From Mytilinidion resinicola (taxonomy: Eukaryota; Ascomycota; Dothideomycetes; Mytilinidiales; Mytilinidiaceae): 64,000 nucleotides of DNA. The first letter of the stretch is position 1. Each line of letters starts with the position of its first letter. The notes below the pieces were generated by a model, which searched no databases, had not been told where the DNA came from, and saw nothing but the letters and a program-made list of their open reading frames with translations. Below, one piece after another: positions 54,463 to 64,000 of the stretch. The translations under genes were made by a program, and so were the position numbers. The DNA lies in assembly GCF_010093595.1 (NCBI RefSeq), contig NW_022985475.1:88504-152503 (forward strand). The letters run 5' to 3'.

Positions 54463-57418
54463 ACCCCGATAATAACTTAACCTATACCCTTCCTTAGTAT
54501 AAAACACTTAGAAGATATAGAAGAAATAACCTATTACACCCTAACGCGCTTAAAAAAGCAAAACTTCTAGTATTTAGAAGGAAAGAAGAAGGCTGTAAAG
54601 AAATAAAAATAGCTCTAGGTATAACTCTAATCTGTAAAAGAGTCTGCTTTAAGCCGCTAGATAATATTCCTTTTTTCCTAATACTAATTCCTATACTACT
54701 ATTAGAGAAGCTAGAGCTACTATTAAAGAAGAAGTTAGATATTAAGGGCACTAAGCTAGCAGAGGGAGGCAAAATTAGGATCTAATTACTTCTAGCCCGG
54801 TATATTTAACCTGTTTATATTTTCCTAATTTTTTATATATATATTTATAGTTATAGGAAATAAAGCATTTATAATAGTTAAGACTTCTATATCTAGCTAT
54901 TCTGCCTAATAGGAAGTTGTTTCCCTTTTATAATACTGCCCGGAACTGCTATACACTAATTTACTAAGTATATACTCCTAAGGTTCCACCGGGATTAGAA
55001 GAGGAATAATAGGCTAAGGGTTAGGTATAATATTGCTATTAATAATATCTGTCTAGATTTGTTCTAAATTAAATACAGCCTATTTACTACTATATACTTG
55101 CCGTTGTTAGGATAGATGTATAATTAAAGCCTAGGTAACAACTATAAAAGGTATAAAAGATGCTTTATAAGCTAGATAGACCTTGTCTATATAATTAAGA
55201 AAAATATTATTAACTATATATTTAAGGGCTAAATATACAACCTTAAGTCTGCAAACTAGTTAGTATTATCCTTTTTATAAAAGAATAAGGCTATACTAGA
55301 TTATTTCCTTCTTTATAATGCGTAAGCGTATTACAGATATAATAAGACTTAGAATAGAAAATTAGGGCCTAAGGCAATTGTTGTAGTTATATTTTATATA
55401 AAAGTTGTTCTTAAAAAAGGTATAGATAGCATTCTAATCCTTATTCTTTAACTTAATTAGAAAGGTTGCAGAAAAAGTGTCTATAATATATTAGCGCATG
55501 CAATACTAAAAGCAGCTTATAGTACCTACTAAAAAAGAGTAATTCCGAAGTATAAGAAATAAACCAGCCCTTTTTAATAAGTCTAGTAATTGCATAATTT
55601 ACTTTTAAGGCGCCAGCACGTAGTTTATTATAATCCTTCCTATTCTAGAGAGAAACTAATCCTATAGTTTTATCTATAACATCCTATTCTATTCTAATAT
55701 CTAGGAGAACTATATATAATAAAAGTAGAATAAGCACCTAAAAGTTGGAAACTAATATCTAAAGCCGCGTATTCTTAATTAAAGAGTCTGTAATTAAAGT
55801 AAAGTTAAAACCGCCAGCAATAAGCTTGTTTAAATGTTAACTTTTTAAGTTGTTTTTTGCTGTGTCCCAGGTTGCGCCACTAATAAGAAAATAGATGATT
55901 TTTGCATAAAACTCTGTACTAGTGCCGAAAATTTCGGCCTGTTATCTACTCTACTTAGTAACCTTCGGTATCTTCTAGATATATGCGGCCCGGATAGCCA
56001 GAGCGTATTTTTTTAGTCGTTTTGCCCGCGGCTTCCGCTTCTTCGTGATCTTGGGCGAGATCCTATTGTTAGTGAACTGCCATTTCTTTCTAAACTTAGG
56101 GCAATTTTGGCAGTGGTTAAGCAGAGTGTTGTACACGCTGTTGTTAATAGCCATCTCTAAATAGTGTACGTTCGGTTCAGGAGCTCAGGAATCGCATAAG
56201 TAAGGCTGAATGCGCTAATCTATATGCGCTGACCGATTCCCTAAACACGGGACATATTCTACCCTCGCCACCATCTCGCGCCGATTAAGCCAAGCTTTCT
56301 TAAAACTGTGCTTCGACCTCTTGGAAAAGAAGACCAGTTGGGATCGTTTCCTATATCCCCGACGGATTAACAAGGTGTGCCCAGGTCGGAGGCTGCACTC
56401 GGTGCCCCGTCGCCCACCAATATATTAATGGCGCTAAGATAAGGATTAGAGATATTAGTAATAAAGTGCTTTAGTGTTCAAGGTTATATAGCACTTTACG
56501 CCCGACACGGCTGAAACGCCCTTTAGCTCGTTTCTTTTAACTCGTTGCCTTACTGCGTTACCCCTTACCGGTTGCCTTCTTTAAGCCCGATATAACTATT
56601 ATAGATTTAAGTCTCCTCTCCCTTCTAACAGACAGCAATAATTAAGGCTTTTCTCCTCTATTAGATAATAAACGCAAGCAATATATTCCCTATACGCCCG
56701 CGCCAACTCCTATAAACGCAGTATATACCTCCTACTAGCCTGCAATTAATTAATCTAACTATTTATACTATATAATTATAGTTACTATAGATATTAAGGT
56801 CGCAATTTTAAGACTTTAGAAAGGAAAATATTATTAAATTAATAAGACTAGAACTACTACTACTGTCCGGGCTAAACTATAAAGGCTGGTTTCTGTTATA
56901 CCTTATTATTTACCTTATTTTTTACTCTACTGGTGGGCGCCGACAGGGTTAGGGTTATATATACAGGTTTTGCTGGCAATAGCAAAGGTGTATAAATACT
57001 TAGTTTCCCTATAATACTCTTGTCTCGCTCTAGTAAACCCTTACTATAGAATGCCGCAAATTCATCCAATATTTAGCTTGCTAAGATACGCAGATTCTTG
57101 TCCTCTCTATACTATTTTAAAGTTGTTGGAACTAGATAAGTAATCCTCTGCTAGCTAAACCCGCGCATAAAACCCGGAATCCTAAAGTGCTTATTTAGAT
57201 AGATATATACAGTGCTGGGTACTATAGCGCCCGGGTAAGTGCGGCTTAACCTGAATTATATACGGTCTCCCTTATAACTTAAGCGTTTACGTCCCTAATA
57301 TTAAATACAGGAACTTCTATTAAGCTCTCGACCACTGTATATCCGATTCCAGCACCCAACTATTAATAATTCTCCGAATTATTATCTCCTGCTATTTTAA
57401 AACTCTTTTATATAGTTT
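54463..57418. other. RIPped repeat DNA with a GC-normal islet, no gene recognised
   Basis: Mostly AT-rich. At 55,860-56,430 composition is closer to normal. There the minus strand has an ATG at 56154 reading MAINNSVYNTLLNHCQNCPK followed by a basic stretch, open for ~60 codons before Gln/Trp-type stops. It could be the start of a repeat-borne protein, but I cannot name it. Confidence 0.4.
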
Positions 57419-58878
57419 AAGAAGGAAAAAGCGGCACTATTAGTTATAAAAAGGCTGGCCCAGAGCCTATATTAGCCGCTATAAATATTAATCTACTGCT
57501 TGAGCCTTAAGGCTCCAAGTCTCTATTAGTAGCTTCGTCTACAGGAACAATACCTTCTCCCTCGCATGTTCCCAATTCTCCAACGTATCCTGCTCTATCG
57601 ATGCAAGGTGGACCAGTACTGCAGCCGTTGGCTGTTCTCCAGCAGCAACACGCGCAATTCGACCCTTTACAGCATCCCCAGAGCTTCCGTCCGCTCTACT
57701 CTGGTCCGCTAGGCACGGCACCTCCAGCGCTATCTCGTGGTTCGCCTCCACTCCCACCTATCAAGCGCGTAGCGTCGCAGACTCCGTTGCCACAGGAAAG
57801 TCCAGCCAAGAGACAGTCAAAATGGGGTCAAGAGGAGGATAATCTAATCATCGAGCTCAGAGGAACAGGAATGAAATGGGAGGACATTGCGAAGCACTTC
57901 CCAGGACGATCAGCCATCGCTTGCCGACTCCGATACCAGAATTACCTCGAGAAGCGCGCAGTCTGGGACGAGGAGAAAAAAAACAAGCTCGCGAGGCTTT
58001 ACGCTCGGTAGGTACCTCCTCAACCACTGCTCTTCGAAAAACACGATACGCGCAACGCTGCAAACATTGTGTTTTACAGCGTCTTCAGTCTACCTCCCTA
58101 CTTTCTCACTGCCCCTTCACCAACCTATTGAACCCTAGCTAACATACTGAACAGATTCAAGGACCAAATGTGGCAAAAGGTTGCTTCGGAAATGCAAATC
58201 CCCTGGAGGTCCGCCGAGAGCATGCACTGGCAGCTGGGCGAGCAAGAAATGAGCGCCCGTGCTAACGCTCCCGTCTTCTAGCTCCACCCTTCCGCTACTG
58301 GTATACCTTCGCCTCCTAGCGGCCGTCCCGTGACGCCGCATAGCACGCCGGCAAACATCCTGCAAATGCAAAGCCTAGAACCTGGGCAACATCATCATCC
58401 GCACCCACCACACCATTAACCGCAACCTCATCTCCATCACCAACGCGCCAACAGCAGGCCCGCACCCCGCTCACGCCGCCACAGCTCTTTCAGCGGCCGC
58501 CGCTCTGACAGTTCGAGATCACGATCTACCCTGCCACTACAACTGGGTCCGCAATTGCCGACCCGGTCGCCAGTGTCTGAGAGTGATTTAGCAAGTGGTG
58601 GTGGCGCTAGGACGGCACCGGTGCTGGAGACGGAGCAGAAGAGGGATCGAGAGAGTGTTGGCTTTGTTGAACCGTATCTTAGAAAGAGGAGGAAGATTAA
58701 GAGGCCTGGGTCTGCAGATGTGGAAGGTGAGCCAAGAAGCCAGCGGACAAGGAGCCCGGAGAGTATATTGCAGCGCAGTGAGATGGAGAACAGGATGGAG
58801 AGTAGGACGGAGAGTGGGACGGAGAGGGGGACTGAGAGTGGGACGGAAGAGGAAGAAGTAGAGTTAAAGAAGGAGTGA
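57419..58878 (+). pseudogene. Myb/SANT DNA-binding protein gene with nonsense mutations
   Basis: Exon 1 ends at 58007 and exon 2 starts at 58155 (147-nt intron, GTAGGT...AACAG). The Myb/SANT unit spans KWGQEEDNLIIELRGTGMKWEDIAKHFPGRS...YQNYLEKR. After the splice, FKDQMWQKVASEMQIPWRSAESMHWQLGE is the second helical unit known from a family of fungal Myb regulators. The exon 2 frame stays open to 58878 except for TAG at 58279 and TAA at 58417; both fit CAG/CAA changed by C-to-T. Upstream, the frame with STGTIPSPSHVPNSPTYPALS is open back to ~57,510, and one TAA (CAA-type) separates it from AGPEPILAAI-like sequence. The tail is Ser/Arg-rich with a KRRKIKR nuclear signal. The gene sits at the RIP edge. 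Confidence 0.78.
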
Positions 58879-59047
58879 AATTGTCTGGCTAGGTTATGCA
58901 TGTCCTCCCAGTGCACATTCCATGTCTGAATGGCGTGCTGCCTCCCAGCAACGTGGCTGTTCCGTCTCCATTTTGCTTTCACGACTCACTATGCTTGGTC
59001 TTAAGCCGTCAACATCAGAGGGTCACCTCGAGCACTAGACTGCCCCC
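58879..59047. other. Intergenic
   Basis: Short gap between the Myb pseudogene and the next frame. Confidence 0.4.
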
Positions 59048-59773
59048 ATGGCGTTCTTCTGCATCTTGAAGGCCCTTGTCACACTCCTGCATCGACCTGC
59101 TCTAAAATTCCTGTCCGCTTGCAAGCCACATGCATATGCACCTTCTTCTCCTATTGATAAGGCCACGGATATCCGTCCTCAAGGGTTTCCCACCTCGATC
59201 CTCTCTGGCATAGAGGGCCCTAGTGCTTCACTATATATGTATCCCGAGTCTCGCAAGGCTAAATCTCTTTACGCCCTGCTCTGGTTGCTTTCTACATTAT
59301 CATCTGAATCCACAATGCCCCAGGATGCTGCAAAGCCCAATCAGTTTCAGGCTTCAGTACCTCAAGCCTGCATTCCAAAAACATCCTCTTGTCCAATCGA
59401 TATTCGACCTAGCGAAAGCTCGACGAGAGCGCAACCTTCGTCCGGCCAGACATCAGCATTTGGCTCCGCCCCACCGAAACAATTCGCCGTCTCGAGAAGC
59501 TGCATAGTTTCGAAACCTAGCAGCTCATTCACAACATGGGATAACCCGATATGTTGCGGTTTCATCAGCGATGAAGACCTTGGTTCTAACGACGAAGAAG
59601 CGCCTATTCTAGAGGAGGCATCATCACCACCAAAACCATAATTACCAGTTCTACCTCGATCAAAAAGGGAGAAAGTGGATCGGTCGCGACAGGCACACCG
59701 TATATTACAGAGCAGAGTGGCAGAGAAGACACTACCACAGATTAGCGAAAATTCGAGGGAGGAGGCCGAATGA
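59048..59773 (+). pseudogene. Unrecognised gene with a nonsense codon
   Basis: Open for 197 codons to TAA at 59639-59641, then the same frame reads on (LPVLPRSKREKVDRSRQAHR...) to TGA at 59771. The TAA fits a CAA Gln codon hit by C-to-T. The real start may be the ATG at 59313 (MPQDAAKPNQFQ). Residues around TTWDNPICCGFISDEDLGSNDEE look like a conserved acidic block. No family recognised. Confidence 0.5.
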
Positions 59774-60056
59774 AACTAGAAATACGAAGTACACATGCTT
59801 CAATCGAGGACGTTGGAAGCCACCATAGTGGGAATCTACAAGCAGGACGTTTCTGTTATGGCACGTGCTCGGACTTTCCGCAATGCGATTACGTGATGGA
59901 GGTAGCGTGGGGCTTGGCACCGCTTCACTCCTTCTACTCGGAGATTGATTACCTGCTCAACCAACCTTGTACACTCTCTTGACCTGCTTGTTTTTCTTTG
60001 CCTGCTTAGATGCGCGCTGCATAGTACATGATAGCTGAAATTCTTCTTCAATCTAC
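59774..60056. other. Intergenic or decayed coding DNA
   Basis: No supported frame; just under 300 bases. Confidence 0.35.
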
Positions 60057-61041
60057 TTGAGCCCCGCTGCGACGATGCCTGCGTTTTGTCCGAACCCGCT
60101 TTGTGCCATTTCACTTGCAGTCTTCCTACGACCGCACACCTCGTCACTCAACCCTCGATCCGCACCAAAGCCGCGCAACCAAGCGATCATTTGGAGAGCC
60201 CAGGGACATTCGCGCAAGGACAAGTCTCGAAATCAAGACCCGCTCTCCCACCTCTCAGCTCGCCGTCCAGCTTACCACCCTCCACAGGTTAAGCGCAGCG
60301 CGTTCAACAAGCGCCCCCGACCAAGCCCGCCTAAATCGAAGTCGGTGACGAAGGCCGCTCGTTGCCTTTCTCTTTGTCTCCGCCTATCAACAAAGGTCGC
60401 GCTGCCCTATCGACCTAGCTCAATACATCGTCTTCATCGCCTCATCAGATTCTGGGAGCGACCTGCCAAATCGCCTCGAAGGCTAGCGTCTCTCTTCTCT
60501 CATAGTTCTGAACGCCATACGCCCCTATTGAGACCGATTATAATGCTGATAAGCTGTAGCCTCCCTGTCCCATCATCACCGTCCTCAGGCCGACTGGCCG
60601 ATTCCTTTCAACCCAATGTCTCACGAAATCCCCCCAGACACCAGGCCTCACCACCGCCCACCCAGATAAACGGTATCCCGAGAGACTGTACTCGAACAAC
60701 AAGTGCCGGCATGGGTGGCTCATCGGTCAGACGAAGGCTTGCTGAACAACGACAGGAACGGCAGATTGCAGGATGTCGATTTCAAAACTGTGATCACTGA
60801 TGACTACATGCGAATCGCCGTTGTAGTTTCAGCCATGAACAACTGGATAAGCGGTCGGGAGAAGGTCTTTCGAGCGTGGCAATTCGCACGACCATTCACC
60901 TCGTCCAAGATCGCCAAAGCATGTTTCCGTCCCCGTGAACCGCTCCGGACCGGGCGAAGTCTTCATGCCCTCACACTACTCCACCACCGAGCATTCTCAC
61001 CAACATCACGCAAAGTAACGCGTGAGGCGCGCCCCTCCTGA
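60057..61041 (+). pseudogene. Decayed gene with frame breaks, family unknown
   Basis: Coding-like composition, but the best frame changes several times. The clearest break is at ~60,766-60,771: the upstream frame VRRRLAEQRQERQIA fits a downstream frame DVDFKTVITDDYMRIAVVVSAMNNWISGREKVFRAWQF if one base was inserted in GCAGGATG. Another switch occurs near 60,340-60,400. No domain recognised; WISGREKVFR and the charged helix before it look conserved. An assembly error is possible. Confidence 0.45.
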
Positions 61042-61352
61042 TTCCGATCCTTCAGACAATGATGATGAGTTTCCGTCTCGCCGCCCGGCGCAGCACTCTT
61101 TCTACCTTGGTCTCTTTGGTGAACATATAACACTATTGTTATCATGACCGTTCTTCGCTACTTTCTTTCCTGGTCTGCAAAGCAATCACTCATTGATTCC
61201 ATTACAGTTAAAAGCACCTCTACTTTCAATCCTGCTGAAGCGGGTCAACGTGGCGTGCTAACTACTTTTTTGAATCACAATGCATTACGGGACTTCACCT
61301 ACATTAAAATATTGAGCGGGTGAATCAAAGGAAAGATCTTTTCTAGAGAATT
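61042..61352. other. Intergenic, nothing recognised
   Basis: 3' flank of the GNAT gene; no supported frame. Confidence 0.4.
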
Positions 61353-61665
61353 TTATTCTCTATCATCCTTCTTTAGAGGCTTCCGTTTATCGAAACCATG
61401 CACATAGCTAACCAGACCGTTCACTTGCATAAGTTCCATCTTGAAACCAAACCATCCAAGAAGACGCTGACTCATTGGCATTGCTGACACCCACATCCAC
61501 TTGCCCTCTTTATCCTGCTCGTCTACTGCTTTCTGAACGAGCTTACGACCATGATGATCCCTTTGATAAGATTCATGCACAACAAGCGAAGATAGTTCCA
61601 TCTCGCAACCCTCTGAACAACTAACATAGATTTAGCTTTGCCTATAGTCTAATTATATCAGTCTT

Positions 61666-61715
<50 letters not shown>

Positions 61716-62182
61716 GAGTGTTCTCCTTATACCAAGCTATTCTCTCTGCGTCCTCATCTCGACACCGAGTCTCAACACGTCCCAAAAGTTCCTCAAGAAT
61801 ACCTGTCCTTTTATTAGCTATATTATCCCCTTAAAAAATCAGCATACGCACGGCTGTCGTCCTCGGGCACTTCTCTAGGGGTTATCCCTGTTATTTCAAC
61901 GAAGCCAACAGGAACGGCTTTGCCAATTGGCACGCCTGAATCTTGCGCCCATAATGGTCTATGCACTGCCACCTCATCAGTTTTATACCGACTCTCTATT
62001 ACATAGATCCTCGAAGTGGGGTCTAGAAGGCTCTTTATAATATCGACGGCATAGGACTCGTATGTATCGGTCGGGAAGTTTTTGAAGTTTGGCCTCCGAA
62101 TCTGAAACGAAGGAGATGACTTGAACGCCGACACAGCAATATCAGCTGCCCGACGTACGTCCTTGTGAGTGAGCTCCCGGAT
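61353..62182 (-). CDS. GNAT-family N-acetyltransferase, first exon not resolved
   Basis: Acetyl-CoA-dependent acetyltransferase; substrate unknown. Exons 62182-61852, 61802-61668 and 61612-61353, with introns of 49 and 55 nt, give 241 codons in phase. The first listed exon begins after a TATAG acceptor (IRELTHKDVRRAADIAVSAF, typical GNAT helix 1), so a short 5' exon with the ATG lies upstream and was not identified. The last exon has the acetyl-CoA region LSSLVVHESYQRDHHGRKLV, with Asp-His-His-Gly in place of the common R-x-x-G-x-G/A, and a C-terminal WFGFKME strand. Exon 2 ends in a GA microsatellite coding for Arg-Glu repeats. Confidence 0.8.
61669..61713. repeat. (TC)n/(GA)n microsatellite, about 22 units
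   Basis: 45 nt of TC on the plus strand. On the minus strand it falls at the end of GNAT exon 2 and reads (Arg-Glu)n up to the GTAAGA donor. Confidence 0.97.
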
Positions 62183-62651
62183 CTATAAAGCAATCCCTCG
62201 TGAGCTTCTTGCGTGCAGGAAAGCCACTTTAGTATAGGGCGGAGTCAAAAGAAGTGAACACTGCTGATGGAGAGTTGTAGGCGTTCTTTTCGGATCACTA
62301 AGGCTACCCATCCATTATACACTTGGGATCTAAAGCAGACCGGGATGAAAATCCTAGAAGAAAAAGCCAAGCCTTCTCCACCGAAGGCTGAGTGGGACAG
62401 CTCGACAACTCGCGTTAGGCCCTGCGCTGCATGAGTCCTTATCAGCCCGGACCCACAGCTGTGAGTTTCTCCTCACTTTGACCTCCACACTGCAATATCA
62501 AACAGCGCAAGTCAAAGTTACACCTCGAATGAACTTGCTTACGAGGGAGGTTATGGAGACATCACAATATTGGCCAGTCGCTTGGTTAATAGCAAGTAAG
62601 TCTAAAGCTTAAAGTTGTCCTCCTGCTAATTATCAAGAATAGAACGAAGGG
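62183..62651. other. Divergent intergenic region
   Basis: Upstream of the GNAT gene (-) and the small two-exon gene (+). Should contain the missing GNAT first exon. Confidence 0.45.
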
Positions 62652-63066
62652 ATGAAACTATATCATCTTTCGAGGGTAATCAACCCTGGACCAGAGCAGA
62701 ATCAAAGCGTCTCCTCATCAGTTTTCATGTCACTTGCAGCTGCTTCCAATAATACAGGGTCGAAGCGAGGATGATTGGAAGAGACACTGGGAAGACATAT
62801 TCCTCTTCGCCTTCGGTAAGGGCACATGCATCACTGAGGCTATCACTAAGACTATCACTGAGGCTATTGAGATGTTCTTGAAGACACCTCACGCAGAGGG
62901 TTGGACCAAAGAGTTATTAGAGAAAAGACTGTCGGACCTAGGCTCTCGGAATACGCCTCTTTTCCGCTGCGTGTTGAGCGAGCTGTTCAAGAAATGGGGG
63001 GACACCATTCCTGAGGGAATCTCAGCAGTGGTTGAAGCATATTTTGACGCTAAAAAGCACAATTGA
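62652..63066 (+). CDS. Small hypothetical protein, two exons
   Basis: 116 aa from exons 62652-62675 and 62740-63066, 64-nt intron (GTAATC...TTGCAG). The start is the ATG at 62652 (MKLYHLSR), which joins in phase to LLPIIQGRSEDDWKRHWEDIF. Predominantly charged and helical; no signal peptide or membrane segment; contains a threonine-rich TEAITKTITEAIEMF helix. No family recognised. The second exon alone lacks an ATG, which supports the two-exon model. Confidence 0.6.
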
Positions 63067-63746
63067 AGCAAGAGTAATATTTTTTGAGCTCCTTCTCTTT
63101 GTATAGAATGCTTCAGTCCAACGGCTTAGTCAGCGTGCTCTTTCTAATTGCATTATTGCCCAACTCAGCAACTCCACGTATACCACCAGCTGAGCATATT
63201 GCGACCATCCTATCCACATACCATCACCCAAGGGTTTTCTATTCACAAGGCCGACTTCCAGAACCACTATCGAAGGAGCGGGTGTTGACTGACAACCGCA
63301 ATGCCGGCTGAAGTTCTTTGCAGTGCCAGCGCGCGGCGACAAGCTCGAACGACACATGTGGCTTAACTTGAGTCCATGTCTAACGATCTGTGCATGGGGA
63401 TAGTCCTCAGCTTCATAGTGGCATGCACGGCGACGCCTCCGTAGCCCCAATCATGGTAAATTCCTCACCCACACTTGCCACACGCGGCGCGGCGACACGG
63501 CAATAGCTTTCCCGAGTTTTGTCTCTCGCAGGGCACATGGCTTCTCCTCCGTCCAGAGTGTGAAACTTAATTCCGGGCTCACTTGAGCCCAATCACTGAA
63601 TGGACATGGCACTCCTTGGCCATGTCTTACTGAGCTTAGGGAGCCCATAGACACAACATGCACATGCATGAGGATGGCATGCGCCGAGAGTCTAGGGCCA
63701 TCACGACGATAGTCCTCTGAGATAATCTGGGTGCAGATGCGCGGAA
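63067..63746. other. No gene recognised
   Basis: Short overlapping frames on both strands (63084-63311, 63130-63450, 63451-63756) without recognisable content. Confidence 0.4.
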
Positions 63747-63967
63747 ACCAGCCCATGCAACGGACACGTCAGGGGGCACCCATTCCTTGGGAGTCGACGG
63801 CACGGCGCATGCATTAAGATGGGGCTCGATTCCAGATTATCCGCCCATCGCCACCACTAGATATGGCGTAGCATATGTATGAATGCACGACCAGCCCATG
63901 CAACGGACACGTCGGGAAGCGCCCATTCACGGGAGTGAACGGCACGGCGCATGCATACATTAAGACA
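63747..63967. repeat. Direct repeat pair, ~75 bp each
   Basis: Copies at ~63747-63822 and ~63890-63967, offset 143 bp. Both start ACCAGCCCATGCAACGGACA and share GGCACGGCGCATGCAT near the end. Function unknown; the window ends soon after, so more copies may follow. Confidence 0.8.
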
Positions 63968-64000
63968 GGGTTTGCTCACAGGTCATCCTGGCAGCCAGTT

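Noticed and set aside
22454..57418. A giant Starship-type element with a tyrosine-recombinase captain
   Set aside because: I found no DUF3435-like reading frame and no outer boundary. The block is explained by nested ordinary transposons as far as motifs allow; much of it remains unreadable after RIP.
1..64000. CRISPR array or bacterial operon features
   Set aside because: No regularly spaced direct repeats of CRISPR type. Introns and gene families are fungal.

Overview
The window looks like a chromosome segment from a filamentous ascomycete (Pezizomycotina). The host genes have short introns of about 49-83 nt (one of 147 nt) with GTNNGT-like donors and CTAAC/CTRAY branch sites. They encode typical fungal families: a C2HC + Zn2Cys6 transcription factor, an SDR, a RING protein, a TPR-SET protein and a branched-chain aminotransferase. 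About 35 kb in the middle carries the mark of repeat-induced point mutation (RIP): AT-rich, TA-rich, with CAA/CAG and TGG codons turned into stops. No species can be named from the sequence alone.

Layout. (1) 1-15.0 kb is ordinary gene-bearing DNA: transcription factor (-), SDR (+), RING-finger protein (+), TPR-SET lysine methyltransferase (+), a possible small ORF (-), branched-chain aminotransferase (+) and a membrane protein (-). It also holds copies of a dispersed repeat at 6.45 and 9.8-10.4 kb. (2) 15.4-20.3 kb is a transposon belt: a Tc1/mariner element with perfect 45-bp inverted repeats (interior lost in an N gap), a third repeat copy, a stray Tc1-type end, and a Fot1/pogo element with 41-bp inverted repeats. 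(3) 20.8-22.45 kb is an intact open frame joining kinesin-light-chain-type TPRs to a protein kinase, an islet between repeats. (4) 22.5-57.4 kb is the RIP block. It contains a pogo-like relic, a chromodomain gypsy fragment interrupted by a 1.26-kb element with 109-bp inverted repeats and an 8-bp target duplication, a decayed gene resembling the DUF7924 family, and two complete LTR chromoviruses with matching 5-bp target duplications. The second chromovirus carries a nested 5'-truncated LINE. A ~455-bp coding module occurs in two copies 30 kb apart. (5) 57.4-61 kb holds damaged genes at the RIP edge: a Myb/SANT gene with C-to-T type nonsense codons and two unrecognised broken genes. (6) 61.3-64 kb has a GNAT acetyltransferase with an exonic GA microsatellite, a small two-exon gene and a ~75-bp direct repeat.

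The genes do not form a pathway or cluster. The window is best read as two gene-rich flanks around a nested, RIP-inactivated transposon island, with RIP-like damage spilling into the right-hand flank. Most TE identities rest on recognisable motifs plus exact terminal repeats and target duplications. Exon structures were deduced by hand from splice signals and reading-phase agreement.
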